Assembly: GCF_000006565.2 (NCBI RefSeq)
Contig: NC_031480.1
Span: 16,144-80,143, forward strand
Source of the DNA: Toxoplasma gondii ME49
Lineage: Eukaryota; Apicomplexa; Conoidasida; Eucoccidiorida; Sarcocystidae
DNA: 64,000 nucleotides
Reading direction: 5' to 3'
In this document: in pieces, positions 27,024-37,873 of the stretch
Layout: each line of letters begins with the position of its first letter
Numbering within the stretch: the first letter of the stretch is position 1
Program-made: the position numbers and the translations under genes
The notes under the pieces: generated by a model
Database searches by the model: none
What the model was told of the DNA's origin: nothing
Seen by the model: the letters and a program-made list of their open reading frames with translations, nothing else

Positions 27024-30000
27024 ATGGAAGGATCTCAGTATAGGGAAATAAGGAGAAGGCGTCGCAGCCCCGGCAGAGCACCGGTGGCACAGACTGTCTT
27101 CATTCGGCGCTACCTGCTAGCTCTCGTTGGATTTTCGCTCGTTGTCTTCGGTTGCACAGATACAACCCTCTTCTGTTCGGCTGTTTCGTCCTCCACCCCG
27201 CCTCCCTCGAAAGAAAGCTTTGACGAGCTACCGACGAGCCCTCCGTTTTCCTGGGTTGCTCGTCTCTACCGGACAGCGCGACCGTATCTTCCGTCATTCC
27301 TGCAGTCCTGGGAGCTGCAACTTCCATCGGAATCTTTCCCTGAGTGGGTCTGGCGTTTGCTACTCGTATTGTCGCTAGGTCGCGTCACCCTCATGTCGGC
27401 CGTGTAATCATCTTCCTCCCGTAGAACGGGATGCTGCGTGACAGAAGAACCTGAGACCCGATATGCAGCTGAATCCTCGAAAAACGGGGATTCATGACTC
27501 TGGCATGGTAACACAGTCGCTGTAAGGGCATCTGAACAAACGAGCTGCCGGCTTTCGTGACGGGCAGTCGACGGAATCGGGGGTGTTTCCCTTGGATGTC
27601 ACGTTGGCCCTGAAGTCATCAGTAGAGAGTGAACATGCGACCCTGTGCCTCGGCGCAAGTGAGCTCCGTGGACAAGCCTACTCGATGTATGTGCCTGAGT
27701 AAACGCGCGTATCCGCTCGCGAGAACAGGAAACGTTTGTGGCTCACTACATCCGATACTTGCTCTCTGCGGCCCGTCGGGTCATGCATTTGCAGGTGTCT
27801 TCACTTTCCGTCCCTGACACAGCTTTCGGAGGATGCGCGGATTGTCCAACCAATTCTCCATCGCCTGAAACAGCGAACCTTTTTCCGCATCTTCAAACTG
27901 TCGTTATTGGCGGATACGTGCGCGGACCCGCGCCTGGATCATCTGTTGAGGGATAATGCTGGTGAGACTTCATCATCACGAATTCTTCCTAAATTTCCCG
28001 GTCAAAAATATTTTGTAGCCACTGCAGTCATCGAGTCGGTTGAGCTTGTCGGGTAATATAGCCTCCTAACGCCGCTTAGGGGCTGCAGTCTGCTGTCACT
28101 CCGGTGGCGATCCTCGGTGAAGCCGATGTGACAGTTGTACGCCATACTTGAAAACGGAGAACTTCCATGGGCTAAGACGCAGCCTGGCTGTCTTCATCCT
28201 GTGGCAGTAGATGCTCTCTTCACTCATGATACGGAGCGTATTCATAGACGCCTTCTATGCGTTGCCAGTGCTTGCCTGCTGAGTGCTTCGTGAATGCCGC
28301 AGCGGTACCGGAGGGCGGATCCCCTGTGCGGTGTGCTCGAATTCTTGTTCGTTGAAGGTCACGCTGTCATCCGAGCTGTCGGACTCCGCTTCCTGAGAAA
28401 GCGCAGGACGTTTCGAGCTTGAACTCAAACTGCTCTTAGGAGAGAGACCCTGACGATGCCCCAAGGATCAGTTTCCTCTCGAGCGTAGAGAACCGTTACT
28501 TGAAACAACGGCTGCGGAAGCCTTCGGTGGACCCGAGGTCCTCCAGACCTTGGCGGGTGCCATGTCGAGGCTCGAGCTCAATACGCGCTGATTTGGGTGG
28601 TGAACGCACTCACAGCTCGTGAAACGTTGCCGGGCTATCAACAGCCGGTCATACGTGTCTCGTTTTCTGTGCTTCTTCAGATAAATGCACGGAGCCCCAG
28701 CGCTGCGGACTCTGTCAGTGTTCAGACGATGAAATTCCGCAAACATGGAGACAAAAACCGGACGAAGAGTTCGTCGACAGGCGTCACTCAGGTGAGGCAA
28801 TCCCGACCCTCTGGAGCAGTGCGACCCATCTCATTCGCATGCTCGTTGCCTTCTTGAAACTGGAGGTGTCTCATTTGAAAGGCGGGGATTTCCCTCGCGC
28901 GTCCGACGTTCACTTTGTGAAGAGACCGCGAGAGTGGTGCACGTGGAAACGCTCTCAAGTTTGAATCAACACGTGCTGGCACAGAACACTCCGCACACAC
29001 ATCGTCGATTCCGACTGCTCGCGACTTCCTGTCCGCCGGTCCTGCAGCGTCCTTCACTCGGTGGACACAAGACCAGTCCAGCAGGCAGCCGGACGACCCT
29101 TTCTCGATGTTCAAGACACCAGAACGTCTGCAGGGGGGCACATTTCCAAAGCGCAACGTTACCCAAGCGACTGGCGTTTACGTCGATCTACTTTTGAATC
29201 CGCCGTGTTTCACGAAATACGACGGCGGGGCAGTATGGCGTCTTCTGTATGATCAAGTGCCATTACCGCACCTGCAAAACGAAGGCGCTGTCGCCGGTTC
29301 TGGAAAGAGCTCAGAGAGCGAAAACCTGTTTCCCGAGAGCCTGAACGACCCTCATCTATCGGGCGCCTCGAGCGCTTGGGCGTGTTCCAACAACGCGAAT
29401 CTGCGGCGGTTTCTGTCTGGGATGCAAGCGAACATTGCTGCACTGGCTGCTGCGAACTTCAACACGAGAGATGACGCACCCCCCCCTATGCCGTACCCGA
29501 CAACTTCAATGGTGCCTCCAAATTCAGGCGGAAACGGAGGCAACGGCACCCCGGCACCTCCCGTCTTCATCTCGAATCTAGATTTCTTTCGCGAGCGCCT
29601 TGCCGTGCACCCTGCGAGAATCCAGAATTTGTATTTCACTTTCGGAGTTTTGCTACGCGCGGCATGCGGTCTTACGGATATACTGCAGGAGTGCTCCTGC
29701 GAGACTGGAAACAACCGTGAAGATCTGTCGACCAGGGCAGAGCTGCTTCACATGCTCAACGTAACGACCTCGTCGCTGCACGCTTGCTCGTCGGATCATA
29801 TGAACGAGTCCTTCTTCGACAGTTCCAGGTAGGCACCCTGCATGTGACCACAGGAGACTGTGAGTGCACTTTCGGTAGGCGCTGCGGATTTCTGCAGTCG
29901 AGGCAGTTGCGGCGGAGCCTTCTTGCAGAGACGCATATTTTGTCTCGGTGAGTTTGGCTCCACAGAAAGCGCCACCAGAGTTGCTCACAGTCACTGTCGC

Positions 30001-31010
30001 CCAAGCAAGAGAAGGTAGTGGCTCTTTGTTCCGTATGGGTTATGCACGATTGTAGAATTGAGGCTTTCCATCGTCCACCTTCGTGTCTGAAATCAGCTGC
30101 CGATACACCAGCATCCTTGACAACGAGCGGTATAGGCCACAGCTGAGAGCTCCGAATGGTTGAATCGTGGATAGTTCGGGAAGACACACGCTGCCAGCAG
30201 GTTTTGTTCCGTCTTATAATGGGGTGGGCATAAACATCTTTTTCTCAATGTACTGGCGCTAGGACCCCGCGCCACTGCTGACGTTTGGCGTTGTTCCGTT
30301 CTCATTTGCCTCTAGACTGCACTTCCTGCAGACAACTGAAGGCATCGACAAGCTCTTACGGTGCGTTCCGTGCGAGAAGTGTCGCCTTCATGGCAAGATC
30401 AAATTAACAGCATTGCACATTGCTGCTCGGGTAAGTTTAGTTTCTACATAATGCGGCGAAGTTTCACGCGTTGAGCGTTCAGGCAGATTCGTAGACTGCA
30501 CCTATGCGACGTCTGCGCTGGCACGCCACTCGTTCCATGCTTTTACCTGGCAAAAGAAATTCTGTGGCATTTCTCGGTTTTTCTGGCAACGGCACTCCGC
30601 GAGGCACTGAAAACCCAAGGGTAGAAACATCCGCATATCTGTTTGAGAATCTGGAGTCACGTGCACGCCAACTCACACTCGCATTACATGTGGTGTATCA
30701 AAATGCGGGGTACTGTGTGTTTGTGCGCTGTTGGTGTCAGATGCTCTCCCCATTACATGCAATGCCGTCACTTGAGCGGAACCAGGTCGCTGCGCTAATC
30801 AATGCGCTCTACTACTTTGCAGAATCAATCCGCGTGGTGGAGCACATGCAGGACCGAATCTACATGCACAATGTCAGCGTTTGTGCTTTCTTCATCGCTC
30901 TGCTGTTGCTCGTGCTCCTGTTCATTGTTTATTTTGTCTGGACTAGTGGGGTGAGGTCGAGACGCAAACGTAGGCAGAAGCTGATGCTGTCAAAGAAGAA
31001 GCTTATCTAG
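27024..31010 (+). CDS. ERO1: ERO1-type endoplasmic reticulum thiol oxidase, membrane-anchored
   Basis: ERO1 re-oxidises protein disulfide isomerase in the ER lumen, using FAD and passing electrons to oxygen. Exons 2-6 are 27823-27961, 28681-28791, 29048-29828, 30316-30430 and 30741-31010; their phases agree throughout. Exon 1 starts at ATG 27024 and encodes an Arg-rich start plus a signal sequence (RRYLLALVGFSLVVFG); its 3' end is not fixed (the frame stays open to 27405). Family hallmarks seen are the shuttle-cysteine cluster CTEPQRCGLCQC (28686-28721), the FAD-domain segments YVDLLLNPP, GMQANIAAL and HPARIQNLYFTFGVLLRA, and the CVPCEKC active site (30362-30382). The C-terminus has one hydrophobic helix (FFIALLLLVLLFIVYFVW), a basic stretch, and ends KKLI, a KKxx ER-retrieval signal on the cytosolic side of a type-I protein. 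The N-terminal Cys-rich segment of other ERO1 proteins was not located. Confidence 0.85.
27823..27961 (+). other. ERO1: ERO1 exon 2
   Basis: The exon lies between ccctgacacag and GCTG|GTGAGA and leaves phase 1. It encodes a segment ending ILHRLKQRTFFRIFKLSL, matching the ERO1 stretch in which a leucine/arginine helix leads to the FFR-FK motif before the shuttle cysteines. An alternative acceptor at 27794 would add nine residues in the same frame. Confidence 0.7.
28681..28791 (+). other. ERO1: ERO1 exon 3 with shuttle cysteines
   Basis: The acceptor is gtgcttcttcag and the donor is TCAG|GTGAGG. The encoded Cys pattern is C-x5-C-x2-C-x-C followed by SDDEIP. Plant ERO1 has C-x4-C-x2-C-x-C then a P/E-rich run at this position, so the spacing of the first pair is one residue longer here. 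Confidence 0.75.
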
Positions 31011-32740
31011 GGGAATTGCATAGAAAGGGAAGCAAACTCGCGGTAGCGCTTTTGTTGGCCTTGGTTTGTCCTGTTAACATTGTAATACTGAGGCAACTTC
31101 TTCAATTTCAGTTTACCCGAATGTCGTTTTTGCCAGAACCATCCTTCTTCCGCATGTTTCTACGATTAGTATCTCTATTAGCGCATTGTCCGCCGGACTT
31201 TAGTGGCATCCGGTACGGTGCAACCGACTTGTGCACAGGCACAGCCGCATGTGCAAGTGCGAAACGTGGCTGAGTATCACGTCTTACTGGCGTGAGAATG
31301 TGAGACGGAGCTGCGAAACGCTGTGAAGAATGTTCGCAGTGTCAACAAGGATGCAAACAACCCCGTTGATTCGGGTATACTTTTAGAAGAGGTCCGAGGG
31401 ATATGCATAATTGCTGTACTCGTGGCTGTGCCGCGCACTCGCTGCAGTGTCATTGTGGTCGCAAGTGTCATGCATTTCAATGCCGTTCCGAAATCTCGTC
31501 ACATCTTTTCGATTATGAATTAGCTGTGACAATACCGCAAAAGTCCTTTCTTGTCCCCCCCGTGGGGAATAGCGAAGAGGTTGCTGCCACATGAGAGGAC
31601 CCGGGGCACAGAGATATCGAAATGACGACACTGACCACAGCCAGGTTCCGCGGCTGCGGCGCGTGCAGAATGGATGAAAATAGACTATCGCGCAGTGTGT
31701 TATTACTCGGAGAATACGTTTGCATCACGCGTGATCCACGTGTACACACATGCGCCCACCAGCCCGTATTACGTGATCATGCGTGAAGTCACACATGAGT
31801 ACACGAAGTCGCACCGAAGGCGGAGACGACAATCGAACAGTGTGTTTTGTGGTTAGGCGGTGGCATTCAATGCTATCAAAGATAAAGCCGTTACAAGTTT
31901 TCGGTTTTTCTTTTAGCTATTGAAGATATAGCTTAAATGGCAGGAAGACTGAGTATCCATTGTTCACAGTTAAGACTACTAGGGTAAGCCTTTACATTTT
32001 CTCGTGTAGACTGATAAATCTTGTACATTAAATTTTAATGTGGGAAAGAAGGAAAGTACCCCTGGAGGTGAGCTTCCTCATTGTATAAATGAGTAACTTT
32101 TATCATCTGAAAGAATAAGGTATGCGCACTCTCCCTCTCGTGCGGCAACATACAGACATCACACTCGAAAGAGCTAAAGCGAATCGATCCCTGAACATGT
32201 CTTTCGCGGCATAACAGCCACGGTTTAAAGGCGTGTACACAACTTCGATACCCGCTTTTGCGGATGGTGGGCCGCTATCTAGTGACAGTGTTATGAGTAC
32301 TGCCTGTGAAGGGCACTGCCAGTATATGGTTCTTAAAGGGAAGAATGTCTGTCGGGTCCAGGAGACGGTGCTGTGCATCAGAACAGACATAACAAAACAT
32401 CCTCCAGAGCACTCCTGCAGCAAGATGCAACATTCTACGGTGGGACAGCGTTTTTCTTCGGGACCGACATTAAAATCGGAGTCGTCAAAAACCGACACTA
32501 AAATGAAAGTTCATCGACTACAGCCGTCTAAAATCAGAGGTGTTGACAGGAGCGGGGTGTACAAAGGAGAAACGAAAGGAGACAAAGCAACAACATGAAG
32601 CCCCATAAGTGATAACCGCGAGCACTATACAAGATATTCTCACTGCCTTCGACTCACATGCCACTGGTGGCTTGACGTAGCAATCCACGAGTTTCAAAGG
32701 CCCATTTTGATACCATTTCCTGCTGTACTTTTGACTATTT
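31011..32740. other. Intergenic, between convergent genes
   Basis: No supported gene. The frame starting at 31016 would need a TTG start and lies directly after the ERO1 stop, so it is probably 3' untranslated sequence. About 31860-32100 is AT-rich; it may hold 3' ends or an old insert, but nothing was identified. Confidence 0.45.
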
Positions 32741-33430
32741 CTATTTCGCAAATTCATGCCGATGAGGGTGAATTCGACCATGGTACTTCGACTTCAGCTT
32801 CCCTTCTCCCTCGATGATACTTGTGTGTATTCTCTTGTGGAGGAAACATCCTTCCGCTGCTCTGTGATTGAGATTTTTCATTTCTTTTTCACCCTTCTCC
32901 AGCTGTGATTCGAGCTTATGCTCTGACGCATAGATGTTATTCTCTCTTCCTTGCAGCTTGTCTAGGCTTTGGCGGAGTTTGTCCTCCAACTCCATCATAC
33001 GACGTGAATGGCGACTACGCTCCTCGTCGATGTGGTCGCGTTCTTCAGCAACACGAGCTTTCTTCTGTTCATTTGCTGTCAGTATTTGCTTCAGAGCCTC
33101 ATCGGCAGCAGCTGCTGCATTGCCCGTGTAAGGGGTTGTGCCCCCTGAGGATAGTGAGAAATCTGGGTTGCTTGCTGCCACATTATCCTGTACTTGCTGC
33201 TTCAGAATTGCCTCGATCGAGCCTGTCGCTGTGCTGGACAACAGTTTTTTCATTTGAACCTTCGCTTAGCCAATTCCGTTCATGAACATGACTCACTCGT
33301 GGGGATCCGAGGTCTCATAAACCACAGCAGGAGGCTCAGCTTCTGGCTCAATATCATCGACTGGGTGGGCCACCGAACGCGAACTTTGTGCCAGCCAGCA
33401 TGCGACGACGAACGAATAGAGCCGCGGCAT
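32741..33430 (-). CDS. Candidate secreted coiled-coil protein, two exons (208 aa)
   Basis: Not a recognised family. Exon 1 (33430-33297) starts with ATG and encodes a short signal peptide (MPRLYSFVVACWLAQSSRSV) followed by an acidic, proline-containing segment (DDIEPEAEPPAVVYETSD). It ends at a consensus donor (GA|GTGAGT) in phase 2. Exon 2 starts at 33233 after gttgtccag, continues in the matching phase and stops at 32741. The intron would be only 63 bp. Exon 2 has an Ala-rich segment, then a long charged heptad-like region of about 90 residues (for example KKARVAEERDHIDEERSRH), typical of a coiled coil, and a His/Lys-rich tail. An ATG at 33253 could start exon 2 on its own, without a signal peptide. 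Convergent with ERO1. The role is unknown; secretion is inferred from the signal peptide only. Confidence 0.6.
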
Positions 33431-35485
33431 TGTTTGATCATTCAGTCAAATAACCTTAAGGGGCGGTAGTTCTGTACTCGTGGACGAATAAGCTGAGAGT
33501 TCCATAAACGAGGATCACCTTTGCTCTGCGGTCAGCCGGCAGCTACGAGTTCCTAGCAGCGTGCTCTCTGGTGTACACACACTTGAACATGCCACCCTCT
33601 ACAATGTTAGATCTGTCGTCACGTGGACACACCAGCGAATGATTTACATTCCATTACTGCGATTGAAGTAGGAAGTTGGCAGCTGCTGCAGGAGTCACAT
33701 GCGAAGCAACAGTAGCGCCCCCGCGCTCGTCGTTAGTGTGTTCCTCCTGTTGACTGGTCCAACGCTTCCCTTCCCACAGGAGACTGTTGCGGTCTCCTCT
33801 GACCGTCTAACGCGTTAAGAAACACCAAAAGTATTTGCGGAAACTGATGCAGAGGATGCCATGAGCTGAGGAACTAGGCTAAATTCGCCGTTTCGACGTC
33901 CCGAGGCACGTCATGCATAGGGTTTAGCCCTCGCCGTCTTGACTTAGATTACAACTGTGCACACAGTATGCTGCTCTACCGTGTGACGTGCAACGGTGCC
34001 TTTCGTTTCCCTACATTTTACACTGGTTTGTGACAAACCATTCCTGTGGGAGTTAACGATAAGCAATAACGGACTCGAAACTGCCATATACAGTAGCAGG
34101 TAGTTTCTCGTTCTTCACTGGTCGCGACTAGCTTTCTACGCAGTTTCTTCACATGAGGCTGGTCAGCCTACCCTGGAAGAGTGACACATCATAGGGAGGT
34201 AAAACTGGTAGTGTTTTCACAGTCTGACACAACCACAAATTAGAGTTATGTGTGAACACGGTGAAACCACTTCCCCAATGTTCACGGCTTGTGTTCCTTG
34301 ACCTGCCACGTGTGGATCCGTGTCGGTGACGGCTGTATGGACTATCCAGAGAGTGAATTGTGTTGTCCGCCTTCACTGCGGACGCCTTAGGGACGCAGCA
34401 GCGTTGTTGCGAAACAAGGACGTCCATAGCTTGCTTCTTCGCTCTAGCCACGGATACCTCTTCAGGAACAAATGGGGAAGCATATACCAGCACTGGTAGC
34501 TGACATGTGGACCGCTGCACGAAAATGCGTACAACATACATCATCCAAGTAGGTCGCCACCAAGGTGCTCAAGCACTTGAGTGTAACGTGCGCGTAACTA
34601 GGAAGGCAGATTCACGTGACAGTTGGTTTTAGTAAGCCGCTTTGCTGGTCCAGAGGCAAGTAGAATCTCATCAACACAACGCGCGACTGGAGCGACGTTT
34701 TCTGCACACTTGAGTTCGTTCTAGGGCGGGGCGAACGTAGGCTGAAACGCACTTGTTCTCCATGTGGCATACACGCTCGGTTTGTGCATTTCCTACTGTT
34801 ACATTCTAGTTTAGAGATTTGTCGAGTTTCTTGTCACTTCATGAAGCCGGAAAGATTTGAACTGAGACAGAGAAACAGAGATCACCGTGACTGGCTAGTG
34901 CCTCGAGGTTTGGAAAATGAATACATTTACCGAAGAACATGGTGGGTTCGGGTTCAGAAAGAATGAAGTAACTTCAGGGGAGAGCAAAGGGATCGAATCG
35001 TGTTGTCTCACAATTATGCCACACCTGTTGATGAAGGGATGAATTTGGTTTCGCGGGAGCATAATAAAAACACAAGGAGAGGCCAAGAAACTAGTCACAA
35101 AAGACTAATAATTCAACGTAACGACTAAAAGCAATGAGCAGACAGACTGCTCAGATGCATACCTTAGCAGGATTACGACGCAACGAATCGTTTCATTTCA
35201 TCATACAGGACCAGGACAATCGCGCCACCTACACCTCGTACAATGTTGCTCGCACAACCCTTGTAGTATGCCGCAACCCCTTCCTCTCTCTGAGCAAGCA
35301 CAACCAAAATAAACGCAACGTGGCATGATGTAGTCACACAACCGTAGTCCCACTGCGTTCAAGGTTTCCTATTCCATTGACACGGAGATGCCACTTGTAT
35401 CTCAGTTCTCGAGAGTTCCACCTGCAACCGGCGGCCTGACTTGAATGGCAGTCGCTGTCGATTCGTGGAAAGTAGCAGCGACAGC
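33431..35485. other. Intergenic, upstream of the coiled-coil gene and downstream of the carrier
   Basis: A 131-codon frame (34149-34544, minus) has no domain, signal peptide or supporting exons and is not called. No RNA gene or repeat was recognised. Confidence 0.45.
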
Positions 35486-37873
35486 TCAGGCTGTTTCGAG
35501 GGGCTGTAACAACAGAGTGACCAGCACAAGAAGCGCCGGGCTCGCTGGTCGCAACAGAACACTGCCGGCCTGACAGAAACCTTTCCCATCGATCGGGCCA
35601 GTACCTCTCAAGGCACTTGCCCACAAAGAGCACCAACCGCAGGTAGTGCATTGTAACCACGGATTACACATCATTGTCTTACCGCTATTCGGCCCGCACA
35701 GTCCCACGTATTCCGATAGAGGGTATCACTCCGGAGTGCTTGCATCATCATCCGGCGCCTGTGTGAGCAAAGAGCAACACATTTTGGAGCGTTTAGAGGA
35801 CGGCTTCTTCAGACAACAGATCGATGAACTAGGCACTGTCGATGGGCGCACCTGCAGCCCGGGGCACCATCGCTACCAGCCGGTTCTCTTAGTTCATAGC
35901 CACCTGACTATACCTCTCCGTTCCTAGTTTTCAGGCAGTTTTCCCAGTCGGACACTGTATGGACACACGAGTTCAGAGATCTTGATTTATCACTGACATT
36001 TAATGATCGATGCTGACATACCTGACTGTGTCGAGAGGGTACGCAATAACACCCGCAGCAGTTTCCACCCCTAGGCCTATGGCGAAGTTCCGCATCACGG
36101 GATGATTCACCTTCTTATCCGAAGGCAACATGGCCTTAGCCGTGTCGTAAAGACCAAAGAAGGCAGCGCGGTACACGATGATACCGGCGACTGAGACGAG
36201 GAAACCGCGATACAGACCCGGAATGCCAAACTGAGTCGAAAAGACACACCATCCTGCGGCATAAATAGATTCGTCCTTGGCGCATTATGGCTTCGGGCTC
36301 CCCCGCGCTTCGCGAAGTTCAGCTGAAAAACCAAGATTCCGCAGAAACTCCCCCCACCTTTTTTTAAAACACACAGTGAACACTCTCTGGCAAATAATTC
36401 ATGTCTTGTAGGTTGACGACGAATCTCTCGCACACACTTGGGCGACGACGGATAATCGTTCGTCAGAGCCACGGCTGAATCGAGGTCATCAAACCACGGA
36501 AAACTGATGCGAGGACCCGTCCAATCCTAGTGTCACCACATATAGTGCACCAACCTTCAAAGACGGAATCCCCTTCAGCAAACGCTATGGTCCATGCGGA
36601 CGCTGCTCGAGTGGTTTGATATCACTGCACACTTTGTCTTATGAAAGCAAATCGTCTTAATTACTTAGAGCCATCGAAAAATGGAACGTGGAGGCGCACA
36701 ATTCGACGTACGCCCGACATCGTTCTCAACGACAGAAACTAACAATACGGCACCACTCTCCCTTGGACAACGCCTAGGGTCCCTGATGACACACCTCGCC
36801 TGCTAACGCATGCAGGATCGTACATAACATATCCTGTTGTAAGTGGACCCGACCTCTTGGTAAATCTTGCGAATGCAGTCGTTCAGCCCAGTGAATTGTC
36901 GCTCCGCCTGCACTTTACCCACGTCGGCTCCTAGACGAGTTCTTGCAAAGTCCAGGGGGTACACGAAAGAAAGTGAAGTGGCGCCTGCGAATCAAAGATA
37001 TTTCCAGAGACGATCGTTCATGGATTAGTGCAGCAAAAGCCCACTCGTGCGCCTTCGCGAGTGCGGTCGACACTACCATTCTGGCCGCCAACACTGTTCC
37101 GTAGGCAAAAAAAGCAAAGAACGACGGCAGATACGCAGCAAATCGTATTTCACGGGGATCCAAAGGAACCCCCGCTGTTCTTTTGCTGTCCGAGCACGTG
37201 CTTGAGCTTACTGCACGCACAGACCAATATTTTTAGGCATGCGTATCGCCGACAACTTGCCTGCAGCACCGCCCGAAGCGAGCGTCTCTGCAAAGAATTT
37301 CCAGAAATCCTGCTTCGGATCATGCCGGACAAAGAGCTTCTGGTACTTCTCCTTGCACGCGAAATTGAGTGCTTGGGTGGGGAAGTAACGGACAACGTTC
37401 GCCCAATTGCCTGCAGAAAAGATTGAAGAAAACAGTTTCCACGAAAGATTCATTCTTCTTCAGGGATACACACACACACACACACCGTGAAGACAAGGCC
37501 GAGGCAAACAGATAGCCCCACCCGCTTCCACATGCGAGGCAAGAGGTGGCACCGCGCCTGGTGACTTGGCTTTTTTCAAAGAGACAGCGGTCGGGAACTC
37601 ACCTCTCCAGAAAGAATATAACCCCTGCTCGCGGTGCACCCTGACAAAGCAATCTTTCAATCCCTCATACTTTTTTATCTGACCCTCTTGATGGCCGATC
37701 TGCGTGCTAGCGTCTTGCAGCTGGAGCAGCAGCTTCACCCGCTCCACTGGGGCAACAAACGTCTTGGAAATTCCTCCAGCGAGTCCGCCCATAAGAAAGT
37801 CCCGGAGGAAGGACGCCGATAGGGCCTTGAAGTCGGTAGTCTGCGGAGGGGAAGACGAACTGGGACACGCCAT
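35486..37873 (-). CDS. Mitochondrial ADP/ATP carrier (C-terminus eroded or divergent)
   Basis: This inner-membrane carrier exchanges matrix ATP for cytosolic ADP. Exons (minus) are 37873-37603, 37410-37261, 36984-36854, 36230-36022, 35758-35683 and 35569-35486; phases close to 306 residues. All three PX[DE]XX[KR] signatures are present ([28 protein letters not shown]), and so is the ADP/ATP-carrier hallmark RRRMMM. Other conserved segments are [16 protein letters not shown] and GLYRGF. Intron 2 needs a GC donor (GCAG|GCAAGT, 37260-37259), fixed by the conserved GGAAGATSL across the junction. The donor of exon 3 (GAG|GTCGGG) is weak. The end is odd: after RRRMMM and about 20 more residues the usual EG-x2-AFFKG-x2-N-x-LRG segment is missing. 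The last exon gives only [15 protein letters not shown], resembling a shifted SNVLRGTGGALVLVLYDE. It may be a decaying paralogue or an exon I mis-modelled. Confidence 0.82.
35570..35682 (-). pseudogene. Degenerate carrier-like segment inside the last intron
   Basis: In this 113-bp stretch the minus strand reads ggttggtgctcttt and then gccttgagaggtactggc. In different frames these translate as VGAL and ALRGTG. Both fit the GVGAFFKG-x-ALRGTG region expected of an ADP/ATP carrier, but they are out of register by indels and interrupted. It looks like the eroded original C-terminal coding sequence. Confidence 0.45.
37468..37486. repeat. (CA)n microsatellite
   Basis: A run of about nine CA dinucleotides lies in intron 1 of the carrier gene. 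Confidence 0.9.

Noticed and set aside
31016..31273. Hydrophobic frame after the ERO1 stop resembling a signal peptide
   Set aside because: Needs a TTG start, six bases after the ERO1 stop codon; most likely 3' untranslated sequence.
31860..32100. AT-rich stretch as a possible mitochondrial DNA insert
   Set aside because: I could not match it to any organellar rRNA or gene fragment with confidence.
34149..34544. 131-codon frame, minus strand
   Set aside because: No domain, no signal sequence, and no splice link to the coiled-coil gene downstream.
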